A DNA stretch of 64,000 nt from Halobacillus sp. Marseille-P3879 (lineage in GTDB: Bacteria; Bacillota; Bacilli; Bacillales; Halobacillaceae), in contig NZ_OESS01000003.1 of the NCBI RefSeq assembly GCF_900240285.1, positions 186,001 to 250,000 on the forward strand, read 5' to 3'. Shown piece by piece: positions 16,762 through 26,013 of the stretch. How positions within the stretch are numbered: the first letter of the stretch is position 1; every line of letters begins with the position of its first letter. A program made the translations under genes and the position numbers. The notes beneath the pieces were generated by a model. It did not search any database, had not been told where the DNA came from, and worked only from the letters and a program-made list of their open reading frames with translations.

Positions 16762-17952
16762 ATGAAAACCACATGCAGCATTGTCCTAATTGGAATAGCG
16801 GGGTATGGTGAAAAATATCTAGAAGCTCTTCAAGACCAAGGTAGACTTTCCTGGGTAAAAGGCGTGGTTGATATTCGCCCAGAACAAAGTAGTTACTTTA
16901 AAACAATTATGGAAAAAGATATCCCTGTCTATTCGTCACTCGAAGATTTTTATCGAGCAGAAACGGCAGACCTGGCCGTTATTTCTACACCGATTCATTT
17001 ACATGCACAACAGGCGGTTATAGCGATGGAAAATGGAAGCCACGTTCTCTGCGAGAAGCCAATGGCCGGCTCTTTGGAGGAAGCAGAACAAATGCGTAAA
17101 GTCCGGGATCGTACGAAACGGTTTTTAGCCGTGGGCTTCAACTGGTCATTTAGCAGATCGGTACAAAAGTTGAAGAAAGATGTCCAGGAAGGTTTATTTG
17201 GTCAGCCTATTTGTGCTCGGACACTTGTTCTATGGCCGAGGGGAGAGGATTATTATCAACGTTCAAGCTGGGCGGGTAAATTACGTGGCCCCAATGGGGA
17301 GCCAATTTTTGATAGCATTGCCAATAATGCAGCTTCTCACTTTCTTCACCATTTATTTTATGTATTAGGAGAAAAGGAAGAGCAAAGTGCTAAAATACAA
17401 TCATTAAACGTAGAGCTGTATTGTGCAAATTCTATCGAAACATTTGACACCTGTGCAGTAATGGCCAGAACTGAAGCAGATGTTGAACTTTTATATTTGG
17501 CCTCTCACGCTATTAATCAGGAAAGTGGACCTGAATTTGAGCTGGAATTTGAAAAAGCCATCATTCGCTACAGTAATGGAGGGAACATAAAAGCTACCTG
17601 GGAGGATGGGAAAGAAAAGAGTTACGGGGACCCGGAGTTTGAACATATGCATAAGCTGGAGGTTTGCATACAGGCAGTATTAGATGGTTCAAGAAATATT
17701 CCCTGTGGAATAGAGGCCTCCTTTTCTCACTTGATAGCCATTAAAAGTATCCATAAAGCAGTGCCGGAAGTACCTGCTTTTCCAATAGAATATGTAAAGA
17801 GAAGTATTGAACCAACGATTACATACGTACCTGGTTTATCCGAGACGCTGAGAAAATGTTACAAAGAGAAAAAAATGCCAAGCGAAATAGACCCGCCCTG
17901 GGCCCAACCAGGAAAAAACGTTAATATTTCTGCTGACACCTATCCCTATTAG
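16762..17952 (+). CDS. Gfo/Idh/MocA-family oxidoreductase (third copy)
   Basis: 396 residues. The N-terminus is a Rossmann fold (IVLIGIAGYGEKYLEAL), and the EKP motif is intact (HVLCEKPMAGSLEEA). Further on, NWSFSRSVQKLKKDVQEGLFGQP and NAASHFLHHLFYVLG match the catalytic domain with its His. The gene starts at the base after the previous stop, with GAGGAGAG just upstream, so it is coupled to it. A strong terminator follows, ending the catabolic operon before the TRAP genes. It probably works on the same sugar or its derivative. Confidence 0.83.
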   Translation: MKTTCSIVLIGIAGYGEKYLEALQDQGRLSWVKGVVDIRPEQSSYFKTIMEKDIPVYSSLEDFYRAETADLAVISTPIHLHAQQAVIAMENGSHVLCEKPMAGSLEEAEQMRKVRDRTKRFLAVGFNWSFSRSVQKLKKDVQEGLFGQPICARTLVLWPRGEDYYQRSSWAGKLRGPNGEPIFDSIANNAASHFLHHLFYVLGEKEEQSAKIQSLNVELYCANSIETFDTCAVMARTEADVELLYLASHAINQESGPEFELEFEKAIIRYSNGGNIKATWEDGKEKSYGDPEFEHMHKLEVCIQAVLDGSRNIPCGIEASFSHLIAIKSIHKAVPEVPAFPIEYVKRSIEPTITYVPGLSETLRKCYKEKKMPSEIDPPWAQPGKNVNISADTYPY

Positions 17953-17961
17953 TGTGATAAA

Positions 17962-17989
17962 TGCCCCTTATTCTCGAAAGGGGTTTTTT
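17962..17989 (+). terminator. intrinsic terminator of the oxidoreductase operon
   Basis: CCCCTT-loop-AAGGGG followed by TTTTTT, 12 nt after the last oxidoreductase stop. Confidence 0.85.
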
Positions 17990-18136
17990 ATTTGTTGTAA
18001 ATCCCTCAATCAAATAGCGGCATTGGTCGGAAATGAATTCTCATGCCTGTTTATAACTATTGAAAAACGAACGATTCCGCTTTATTAAAATGTAAAGCAC
18101 GCAAGTAAGGAGCAAAGCGTCTCTCTTATTTCTGAA

Positions 18137-18157
18137 AATGAGAAAAATTTTCTCATT
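18137..18157 (+). promoter_or_regulatory. perfect palindromic operator before the TRAP genes
   Basis: Arms AATGAGAAAA (18137-18146) and TTTTCTCATT (18148-18157) surround a single A: a perfect 10-1-10 palindrome. It lies about 120 nt before dctP. AraC proteins usually bind direct repeats, so a dimeric repressor of another family (RpiR, GntR or LacI type) is more likely. A cre-like TGAAAGCGCTTAAC lies at 18176-18189. The rest of the 300-base gap shows no gene. Confidence 0.6.
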
Positions 18158-18279
18158 CTAATAAGACATTAAAATTGAAAGCGCTTAACATAGTTAGTGA
18201 AGACAAGCTATGTAAAGCTTTAAGAATAAGAAGGGTTTCAATGCAACTATTAATGAATTCATTTGAAAGGGGTTACATG

Positions 18280-19314
18280 ATGGGGAGAAGGCAGTTATTA
18301 AAAAGTAATTCAGCTGTGTGGGCTTTAATCGTTCTAGTACTGTTGGGGGCGTGCAGTGCAGAAAACGTTTCCTCTACAAGTAGTGAAGTATCCGCTAATG
18401 AAACACAGACTCTGACACTGGCCCATATTCACAATGATGCGAGTCCTGTTTATCAGAGTCTGGAGGAATTTGCAGATAAGGTAGAGGAAAAAACGGATGG
18501 AAGTGTAAAAATCAAAATCTATGGTGAAGGTGTCCTGGGGGGTGAAACCAAAGTCATGGAGCTGGTACAAAACGGAGTGATTGATATGACAAAGGTAAAT
18601 GGTGGAGTAGTGTCAAATTTTGATGAAAAATTCTCTGTATTTACGCTTCCTTACGTTTTTCAAAACAGTGCCCATTTCCGGGAGTTTATGAACACTGATA
18701 CCGTTAGAGATATGTATAAAGGGCTTGAAGAAGCTCAACTGCGAGGAATTACGTATTATGATGCAGGGGCACGCAGTTTTTACACGGCAGATAAAAAAAT
18801 AGAAACGCCTGAAGATCTAAAAGGACTTAAGATTCGGGTGATGAACGATGTTACGTCGATTGAAACAATGGAAAAGCTTGGGGCCACACCAACTCCTATG
18901 GCAGCAACAGAAGTGTATACGAGTTTACAGCAAGGGATCATTGATGGGGCTGAAAGTAGCCCGATTGCTTTAACCGATGCCAATCACGGGGAGGTTGCTA
19001 AACAATTTTCAATTGATGAGCATACAAGAATCCCGGACTTTTTGATTATGAGCGATGATTCTTGGGACAAGTTAAGCGAGCCCGAACAACAGGCGTTGAT
19101 AGAAGCGGGGCAGGAAACCACGAAAGATCATAACGAGCGGTGGGATGAGATGATTGCAGAAAGTAAAGAACAAGCTAAAGAAGAAATGGGAGTAGAGTTT
19201 CATGAACTAGATCAAACCCCATTTCGCAAAAAAGTAGAGCCGTTGATTGAAGAACGTCGAGAAAGCAATCCTGAATTAGATCGGATTCTTGAAGACATTG
19301 AGTTAAAAGAATAG
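18280..19314 (+). CDS. dctP: TRAP transporter solute-binding lipoprotein
   Basis: About 344 residues. A lipoprotein signal ends in LVLLGACS, so the mature protein starts at that Cys and is tethered outside the membrane. The mature part matches DctP-type TRAP receptors: LTLAHIHNDASPVYQSLEEFADKVEEKTDG, VKIKIYGEGVLGGE, and LKGLKIRVMNDVTSIETMEKLGATPTPMAATEVYTSLQQGIIDGAE, in which Arg of IRVM is the usual carboxylate-binding residue. I chose ATG 18280 after GAAAGGGG; ATG 18277 is equally possible. It is followed by dctQ and dctM. The ligand is probably a sugar acid or another carboxylate related to the catabolic genes upstream. Confidence 0.88.
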   Translation: MGRRQLLKSNSAVWALIVLVLLGACSAENVSSTSSEVSANETQTLTLAHIHNDASPVYQSLEEFADKVEEKTDGSVKIKIYGEGVLGGETKVMELVQNGVIDMTKVNGGVVSNFDEKFSVFTLPYVFQNSAHFREFMNTDTVRDMYKGLEEAQLRGITYYDAGARSFYTADKKIETPEDLKGLKIRVMNDVTSIETMEKLGATPTPMAATEVYTSLQQGIIDGAESSPIALTDANHGEVAKQFSIDEHTRIPDFLIMSDDSWDKLSEPEQQALIEAGQETTKDHNERWDEMIAESKEQAKEEMGVEFHELDQTPFRKKVEPLIEERRESNPELDRILEDIELKE

Positions 19315-19326
19315 GAGGTTTCTGTC

Positions 19327-19836
19327 TTGTATAAATTTAAGCGTTGGGTGGATTTAGTTCTCTTAACTGTAGCCAGTCTTCTAATATTGTTTTTGTTTAC
19401 AGGAGCTATTTGGCAGGTATTCACACGTTTTGTACTTAAGGATCCAAGTATTATGACTCAGGAAGTGCTGAGGTTTTCTTTAATATGGATCGCTTTAATT
19501 GGAGCTACTTATGCTTTTGGTCAGAATGAGCATTTAGCTCTCACTTTTCTTAAGGATAAGCTGAAAGGGTCAGTCCATAAAGGTTTGCAGTGGTTCATTA
19601 ATTTTTTAGTTATAGCATTTGCTTTATTTGTTTTAGTTATTGGAGGATTCAAAATTGCTGCCGCTACTATGGCGGAACTGTCTCCTATAATGGGTGTGCC
19701 CATGGGGTTGATCTACGGTATTCTGCCTGTATGCGGAGTAATTGTGGTTTATTATCAAATTGTGAATATGACTCTACGTAATGGAATAGAGCATCAAGAT
19801 CTTCCAAATGAAGGAGGAGAACACGAATGGATTTAA
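19327..19836 (+). CDS. dctQ: TRAP transporter small permease subunit
   Basis: 169 residues with four predicted membrane helices, typical of DctQ. LRFSLIWIALIGATYAFGQNEHLALTFL is the family signature. The start is TTG with TAGGAGG 8 nt upstream, and the 3' end overlaps dctM by 10 nt. It forms the membrane complex with DctM and uses a sodium or proton gradient. Confidence 0.88.
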   Translation: MYKFKRWVDLVLLTVASLLILFLFTGAIWQVFTRFVLKDPSIMTQEVLRFSLIWIALIGATYAFGQNEHLALTFLKDKLKGSVHKGLQWFINFLVIAFALFVLVIGGFKIAAATMAELSPIMGVPMGLIYGILPVCGVIVVYYQIVNMTLRNGIEHQDLPNEGGEHEWI

Positions 19837-21134
19837 CCGTTTGGACAGGCATAGTGCTATTTGGATTGTTTTTCTTATTTCTTTTTATAGGAGTACCCAT
19901 TTCTGTAAGCATTGCTATTGCCGCTTTTGCAGCCGTGTTAATTGTTCTGCCAATGACACCTTCTCTTTTAGTTATCTCCCAGCAATTGATTACAGGAGTG
20001 GATAGTACGGTTTTACTTGCACTTGTCTTTTTTATGCTTGCTGGCAGTATTATGAACAACGGAGGTATTGCAGAGCGACTGATTAATTTAGCGAAGCTGA
20101 TTGGCGGGCGCATGGCTGGTTCATTAGCCCATACGAACATTATCGGTAATACCCTGTTTGGGGCGATCTCTGGTTCAGCGATTGCCGCATCGGCTACAAT
20201 GGGACGTATAATGCATCCACAGGAAACTAAAGAAGGTTATGCACCTTCATATTCTGCAGCGGTTAATATTGCTTCGGCTCCTACGGGACTGATTATCCCC
20301 CCTAGTGGAATTCCGATCATTTTTTCGTTGCTAAGTGGAGGAACATCCATCGGCGCTCTATTTATTGCGGGGTATTTGCCAGGTATTTTAATGATCATTT
20401 TGTTAATGGTAGTAGCTTATATTCTCGCCAAACGTGCGAATTACCCTGTATCAGGTAAAACAAGTGGATCGGAAGCAGTCAGAGTAGTATTACAGTCGAT
20501 CCCAAGTTTATTATTAATCGTTGTTGTTATCGGAGGGATTGCCAGCGGAATTTTTACAGCAACGGAGGGAGCGGCAGTAGCCGTTTTGTATGCAGGTATC
20601 CTAAGTTTGTTCTACCGCCAGTTAAAGCTGCCCGATGTTCCGAAGATTCTCAAAGAAACAGTTATTTATTCAGGGATTATCTTACTGTTAATCGGCACCT
20701 CCACAGCTATGTCATGGGTACTCGCCTATGCAGGCATACCTCAAGCGATCTCAGAAGCGATGCTTTCCATCACCGATAATGTACCTATGCTTCTATTAAT
20801 AATGCTCTTTATACTATTAATTGTAGGTACTTTTATGGATGTGGCCCCGGCCTTGTTAATCTTTACGCCTATTCTATTTCCAGTTGCGATGCAAATGGGG
20901 ATGGACCCTGTTCATTTTGGGACAATTATGGCTATGGCCCTTGCCATTGGTGTCACCACGCCGCCAATCGGAACCGTCCTATTCATTGGAAGCAGTGTCA
21001 GCGGTGTCAGTATTGAAAAAGTGATTCCAAAGCTGCTAATCTTTTACGTTCCGTTAGTCATAGCTTTAGTATTGGTGACATTTATCCCGGAGATCAGTTT
21101 GTTTCTCCCGAGGCTATTTGGTTTGGTAGAGTAA
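19827..21134 (+). CDS. dctM: TRAP transporter large permease subunit
   Basis: 435 residues with about 12 membrane segments and DctM signatures: FMLAGSIMNNGGIAERLINLAKLIGGRMAGSLAHTNI, SGSAIAASATMGRIM, SAPTGLIIPPSGIPIIFSLLSGG, and near the end FGTIMAMALAIGVTTPPIGTVLFI. It is the transport channel of the TRAP system. AAGGAGGAG precedes the ATG, which lies inside dctQ. A terminator follows. Confidence 0.9.
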   Translation: MDLTVWTGIVLFGLFFLFLFIGVPISVSIAIAAFAAVLIVLPMTPSLLVISQQLITGVDSTVLLALVFFMLAGSIMNNGGIAERLINLAKLIGGRMAGSLAHTNIIGNTLFGAISGSAIAASATMGRIMHPQETKEGYAPSYSAAVNIASAPTGLIIPPSGIPIIFSLLSGGTSIGALFIAGYLPGILMIILLMVVAYILAKRANYPVSGKTSGSEAVRVVLQSIPSLLLIVVVIGGIASGIFTATEGAAVAVLYAGILSLFYRQLKLPDVPKILKETVIYSGIILLLIGTSTAMSWVLAYAGIPQAISEAMLSITDNVPMLLLIMLFILLIVGTFMDVAPALLIFTPILFPVAMQMGMDPVHFGTIMAMALAIGVTTPPIGTVLFIGSSVSGVSIEKVIPKLLIFYVPLVIALVLVTFIPEISLFLPRLFGLVE

Positions 21135-21160
21135 ACTGAAATAGTACTGAACTTAGTAAA

Positions 21161-21190
21161 AACAGGACCCGCTGGTGGTCCTGTTTTTTT
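21161..21190 (+). terminator. intrinsic terminator of the TRAP operon
   Basis: AACAGGACC and GGTCCTGTT form a perfect stem followed by TTTTTTT. Confidence 0.9.
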
Positions 21191-21474
21191 GCCTGTACTT
21201 GTCAGCCAAAAAATTCAGGGATCAAGCCATTCGGAGGTTGTCAGCCTTTAATCAAATGACCCTGGAGAGTAATTTTACAGCAATATTTTTCCTTGAAGAC
21301 ATAGGCAGCTTTCTGATAAGGGCCTAGTGTTAACCATCTCTCCCTTGATCGACTGCCATTTGAAAGAAATTCTTTCCTAAAATGAGAATGCAAGTGAAGG
21401 ATTAGGAAGATATGTAGCTGAAAATTTTTTAACATAGTCTACAAGTCTTAAAACTTATATAGGAGAGAATTAAT
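21191..21474. other. non-coding gap before the MFS gene
   Basis: About 280 bases without a credible gene. A TTCCTAA...TTAGGAA inverted repeat with a 21-nt loop lies at 21374-21408. No clear promoter or riboswitch was recognised. Confidence 0.35.
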
Positions 21475-22689
21475 ATGGAGCATGTTAAAAAGCGTCAAGC
21501 TTTGAGTGAAATTCCGATCCACTATAAACAAACTTTATTATTTGCAGGCATTGTTATTGTTGCAGCAAACCTTAGACCCGCTCTTACTTCAGTCGGCCCA
21601 CTGATCCCTCTTATTCAAGGAGATATTGGTTTAAGCCAACTGGCAGCCGGTTCTTTAACAACACTCTCTTTACTTACTTTTGCTTTTATCTCTCCATTGG
21701 TACCTAATATAGCGGGGAGGAACGGGCAGCAGTACACTCTGCTGATTGGTCTGGGTGTTCTGTTTACCGGTATAGTGATTCGTTATTTCCCCCATGTGAC
21801 CTTCTTATTGACCGGCAGTCTATTCATTGGGGCAGGAATAGCTATTTTAAATGTCATGTTGCCTGGAATCATTAAGGAGTCCTTTCCGTATAAAATTGGA
21901 CGGATGACTAGTATCTATACAACGAGTATGGTATTGACTGCTTCTTTAGGTTCAGGTATTTCTATTCCTTTAGCTCAAGGAGCAAGTTGGGGATGGCAAA
22001 TGGCTCTGTTTATTTGGGTTATCCCTGTAATCCTAGCTGCTTATTGCTGGTTTTTAATCGCTGGTCATCAAGAGGCTCGACTCAATAGGCAAACGAAGAC
22101 TGTAAATAAAGGAAGCTGCGTCTATCGTTCACCTCTTGCCTGGCAGGTAACCATGTTCATGGGCTTACAATCGATCGGATACTATGTAACCATTACTTGG
22201 CTGCCGGAAATATTAAATCAATTAGGAAACCTTTCTTTATCCTATGCGGGATGGATGGTAGGACTTATGCAGGCAGCTAGTTTACCGGCAGCTTTTGCTG
22301 TACCCATAATGGCTGGGAAATTTAGAAACCAACGTGGGATAATTCTTATCATCGGTGCAATCGCTGTTAGTGGATTAATCCTATTATTACTAAGTTCGTC
22401 AAAATGGTTCTTAATAGTAGCTGTGGTTTTGATTGGTCTTGGTCAAGGAGGGAGTATCAGCCTGTCTTTAGCCTTGCTTAGCATGCGTGCCTCTACCTCA
22501 CAACAGGCGGCAAATCTGTCAGGAATGGCTCAGTTTGTTGGATATTTCTTTGCAGCAATCGGACCTTTTCTGGGAGGAGTATTATACGATGTTACAGGCG
22601 GATGGTTACTAACAATTTGTATGTTGGTGGTCGTTTCCCTGGCCCAGGTTGCTGTAGGAATGGGGGCTGGAAGGGACCAGAGGGTATAA
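21475..22689 (+). CDS. MFS transporter of the CynX/NimT type
   Basis: 404 residues with about 12 membrane helices. The N-terminal helix motif NLRPALTSVGPLIPLIQGDIGLS is characteristic of the cyanate/nitroimidazole (CynX/NimT) family of the major facilitator superfamily. Later motifs include GRMTSIYTTSMVLTASLGSGIS and GLGQGGSISLSLALLSMR. Substrates in this family vary and cannot be assigned here. The start follows AGGAGAGAATTAAT. The gene stands alone after the TRAP operon. Confidence 0.85.
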   Translation: MEHVKKRQALSEIPIHYKQTLLFAGIVIVAANLRPALTSVGPLIPLIQGDIGLSQLAAGSLTTLSLLTFAFISPLVPNIAGRNGQQYTLLIGLGVLFTGIVIRYFPHVTFLLTGSLFIGAGIAILNVMLPGIIKESFPYKIGRMTSIYTTSMVLTASLGSGISIPLAQGASWGWQMALFIWVIPVILAAYCWFLIAGHQEARLNRQTKTVNKGSCVYRSPLAWQVTMFMGLQSIGYYVTITWLPEILNQLGNLSLSYAGWMVGLMQAASLPAAFAVPIMAGKFRNQRGIILIIGAIAVSGLILLLLSSSKWFLIVAVVLIGLGQGGSISLSLALLSMRASTSQQAANLSGMAQFVGYFFAAIGPFLGGVLYDVTGGWLLTICMLVVVSLAQVAVGMGAGRDQRV

Positions 22690-22900
22690 TTGGAGACAAT
22701 CTTTTGTTTCTCATGCATTTTTTAATTCTTAAATTCGTGGGGGACATTAAATGGGTATTGTATACACAATAATTCTCCACCTGAGACGGCCTCGATTAAT
22801 AAAGTAATAGTAGAAAACTAGGTGACTTGCTAAACAAATCTAGTAATAAAGAATATATATAGGTATAAGGTTTTTAAGGATAAAGGACGGGAGGAAAAAG

Positions 22901-24349
22901 ATGAATACATTTGAACGAAATATCTGGTCCTTGTACTATGAGTTTTTAGAGACTTTCAAAGTTTTAAAGTATAAAGGTTTTTCTATTCCCTACTTGTGCC
23001 ATTTTCGTAGCCTTATTAGGAATAATAATAATGTTTACAATAACCTGTCATCAGAAGATTTTATAAAATCTTTAACTCATGAAGTAAAAGATAAACAGTC
23101 TTTTCAAGAGCTCTTTAATGCGTATAAACGCACGCATGTAAATAAAAGTAAAAGCAAATTACCTAAAAAATCAAACCATCCTGAAAAAAAGGTTGTTTTG
23201 TATGATGCAGCGAAGTTGCTCCGATTTCCAAAAGATACTATAAACAAATACTTTAAACCATCCGAAACCATTGCATTGTATGATTTCAAGCCGAAAAACA
23301 AAAAACGTAAAGTGATGAAAGGTATTCCAATAGAAGGGGTTCCTAAGCATTATTTAAATCAGTATAGGGCGAAGGTAAATTCAAATATCCAAATATTAAA
23401 GAGAAAAGCAGCAGAAATTATATCCACCTTCAGTAATCACCCGATGTTCAACCATAAAAAATTTAAGCCATATTTTGATAAGCAGATAGAGGGGATTGTT
23501 CATCGTATAGAGGAAGCTGGTAGATATTTTAGCAGAAACCCGGTTTCTTGTATTGTTTTTTCTTCTACCCACTATTATCAAAGCCGAACAATCGCGATGG
23601 TAGCAGCAGAAGTAGGAATTCCCACCATCTGTATGCAGCATGGAATTATTGCTAATGAGATTGGATATATTCCTCAAATAGCAGACGTAGAGGCGGTGTA
23701 TGGTGACTTTGAAGCTGAGTGGTTTAAGCAACTAGGTATCTCTAAAAAATCTATAGAAGTTATCGGCCACCCTAGATTCGATACCATTCATAAAAAGCCT
23801 GCTGTATCAAAAAGGGCGTTAGAAAAACAGTTAGGCTTAAAACCCGGTAAGAAAATGATAGTAATGATAGTCAGGAACGATCAACAAATTAAAAAATGGC
23901 GCGAATTTATTAAAGCTCTTGGTAATAAGAGAGATTATAATATTGTGGTGAGAGATTATCCACGCTTGACTCCGCACCCGTTGACTACAAAGTACCCTTA
24001 TCTTTACCCATCAAAAGATATCCAATTATATGATTTGATTCATCACAGTGATTTAGTGGTTACTTATTTATCCACTGTAGGACTGGAGGCCATGATAGCT
24101 GGAAAACCAGTATTTATCTTATCGACTCCTTTTCCAAATTACACCGGTTACTACGATTATCTGGGTGAATTGACGCAAACAGACCCTGTAAAAGTCTCTA
24201 AATTAATCAATAAATATTTCAGCGACACTAATATGAAAAAACTAGTTAATAAGAGAAGAAAGCGATTTTTAGCACGAGCATATCCAGCTGTTAAACCTTC
24301 TGGTCAAAGACTCGTAAATTTAATTAAGCGGTTGTCTAATAGGAAATAG
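22901..24349 (+). CDS. putative surface-polysaccharide GT-B-like protein A
   Basis: 482 residues, not confidently assigned. The central and C-terminal parts (from about residue 220) resemble GT-B-fold capsule/polysaccharide enzymes: SCIVFSSTHYYQSRTIAMVAAEVGIPTICMQHGI, IEVIGHPRFDTI, VVRDYPRLTPH and LVVTYLSTVGLEAMIAGKPVFI. The last matches the nucleotide-binding end of epimerase/glycosyltransferase-like folds. The N-terminal 150 residues are basic and unrecognised. The gene is visibly AT-rich compared with its neighbours. It has a paralogue 47 nt downstream with the same order of motifs, so the pair arose by duplication. There is no signal peptide. GACGGGAGG precedes the ATG. Confidence 0.6.
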   Translation: MNTFERNIWSLYYEFLETFKVLKYKGFSIPYLCHFRSLIRNNNNVYNNLSSEDFIKSLTHEVKDKQSFQELFNAYKRTHVNKSKSKLPKKSNHPEKKVVLYDAAKLLRFPKDTINKYFKPSETIALYDFKPKNKKRKVMKGIPIEGVPKHYLNQYRAKVNSNIQILKRKAAEIISTFSNHPMFNHKKFKPYFDKQIEGIVHRIEEAGRYFSRNPVSCIVFSSTHYYQSRTIAMVAAEVGIPTICMQHGIIANEIGYIPQIADVEAVYGDFEAEWFKQLGISKKSIEVIGHPRFDTIHKKPAVSKRALEKQLGLKPGKKMIVMIVRNDQQIKKWREFIKALGNKRDYNIVVRDYPRLTPHPLTTKYPYLYPSKDIQLYDLIHHSDLVVTYLSTVGLEAMIAGKPVFILSTPFPNYTGYYDYLGELTQTDPVKVSKLINKYFSDTNMKKLVNKRRKRFLARAYPAVKPSGQRLVNLIKRLSNRK

Positions 24350-24396
24350 GTGTTTAGTGGTGATAAGTATGAATTCACTGGAGGTAATAAATAGTA

Positions 24397-25800
24397 ATGA
24401 ATAATTTTGAACGTAATTACTGGGCCTCATACTGTGATTTTATTGATAAGTTTGGCTCATTATCGTATTTAGGTATTTCGATTCCTATAGTAAGTCCCTA
24501 TTATGTGCTTATTCATGAAAATGCTATTAATAAACTGACCAGCAAATCTTTTAACAAATTTATAAGCACAAATATAAAACAGGAGAAAGGTATTCAATCC
24601 CACTTAGAGCAACGCCTTTCTCCTTATAAGAAGAAAATAAATAAGCGAAAAGGAAAAATAGTATTGTATGATACCGCTCTAAGAATCCCTGACCACATGC
24701 TGCAGGAGAATTTTTCACCATCGGAAACTATGATCCTTTTACAAAACACAACTCCAGCTGAGAATGCTCATTCAATCCCAGCTGCCCCTTTATTACAATT
24801 CTCAAATGTTGAGACGAAAGCGATTGATGCATTGCAGGAAAAAACAATTAAATGTTTAAATAAAGCAAAGTTTCATCCGATATATCGTGACGAAAAGTTT
24901 AGGAAAAGACTGATTAATCTTATTCCCAAAATTATGAGACAAATCTCTGCAGCTGTAAATTTTTTTGAAGTGACACCTGTTTCCTGCTTAGTATTAGGTA
25001 CTACAAACAGTAGTGATACAAGAATTCTGGCCTTAGCAGCAGCTTTAAAAGGAATACCGACGATCTGTTTGCAGCATGGGGTTCCAATGCTTGAATTTGG
25101 ATACCTTCCTAAGGTGGCAACATACTTATCTGTATATGGGAAGTATGATATAGAATGGTATGCTAAAAAAGGTGTACCCTTAGCCATGTTAAAAGACATA
25201 GGGCACCCCAGGTTTGACGAACTTTCCAGTAAGAATTTAATGGATAAAAAAACATTTCATTCCCATTTCAAATTAGATCCTAAAAGAAAAACGGTACTAG
25301 TGGTTATTCACTATGAAGAAACAGAAGTACCCCATGCCATAATTGCTCAGCTGAGGAAACAAGGAACAGTCAATATCATTGTCAAACCACGAAACGGCAA
25401 ACAAAGAAGATCGGAAAAAACCGTTTTACTTCAAAAGGCGTTCCCTGATATAAGTTTTGCAGAGGACATGGATTTATACGATTTACTTCATAATGTAGAC
25501 GCAGTCGTAAGCTATGAATCAACCATTGTGTTAGAAGCCTTGTTAGCGAATAAACCTGTTTTTATTTGGAAGTTAAAAAGTTTGATCCCAAGTTCAACGA
25601 ATTATTATGGGCGACTAAATGACTATATCTTTAATAATCCCAATAGACTAGTCAAACATTTAACAACAACTTTAGAAGGTAATGGGGACATGGATAAATG
25701 GGAAAAGAATAAAAATGACTTTCTGGCTTATAAGTATTCTCCTCCATTGGGGACGTCTATTAATAAACTGAAAGCTTTAATACAATCCCTTACAATCTGA
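24397..25800 (+). CDS. putative surface-polysaccharide GT-B-like protein B (paralogue of A)
   Basis: 467 residues with the same layout as its upstream neighbour: an N-terminal NNFERNYWASYCDF (A has NTFERNIWSLYYEF), then SCLVLGTTNSSDTRILALAAALKGIPTICLQHGV, LKDIGHPRFDEL, NIIVKPRNGKQ and AVVSYESTIVLEALLANKPVFI. It probably belongs to the same GT-B-like family and may work with A on a shared surface glycan. It is also AT-rich. CTGGAGGTAATAAATAGTA precedes the ATG. No sugar transferase, flippase or polymerase genes are near, so the pair is isolated from any capsule locus. Confidence 0.6.
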   Translation: MNNFERNYWASYCDFIDKFGSLSYLGISIPIVSPYYVLIHENAINKLTSKSFNKFISTNIKQEKGIQSHLEQRLSPYKKKINKRKGKIVLYDTALRIPDHMLQENFSPSETMILLQNTTPAENAHSIPAAPLLQFSNVETKAIDALQEKTIKCLNKAKFHPIYRDEKFRKRLINLIPKIMRQISAAVNFFEVTPVSCLVLGTTNSSDTRILALAAALKGIPTICLQHGVPMLEFGYLPKVATYLSVYGKYDIEWYAKKGVPLAMLKDIGHPRFDELSSKNLMDKKTFHSHFKLDPKRKTVLVVIHYEETEVPHAIIAQLRKQGTVNIIVKPRNGKQRRSEKTVLLQKAFPDISFAEDMDLYDLLHNVDAVVSYESTIVLEALLANKPVFIWKLKSLIPSSTNYYGRLNDYIFNNPNRLVKHLTTTLEGNGDMDKWEKNKNDFLAYKYSPPLGTSINKLKALIQSLTI

Positions 25801-25837
25801 AGACTTGTCCCTTCATTTATCATAAAGCTGCCAAACC

Positions 25838-25877
25838 AGAGAGGCGATTTTCTATACAGAGAAATCGTCTCTTTTTG
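25838..25877 (+). terminator. intrinsic terminator after the GT-B-like pair
   Basis: AGAGGCGATTT and AAATCGTCTCT pair with one G-U and run into TTTTTG. Confidence 0.85.
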
Positions 25878-26013
25878 TTCATTCATTAGATAAGACGGCA
25901 GGGGAAGCATTTTTTGAAATTATTTTGACAGCATTATAAAGACATGTTAGTGTTAAAATTGTTAAATAAATTCTTAACAAACTTAACTTACTTCAAAATT
26001 GGAGTTGATCAAA

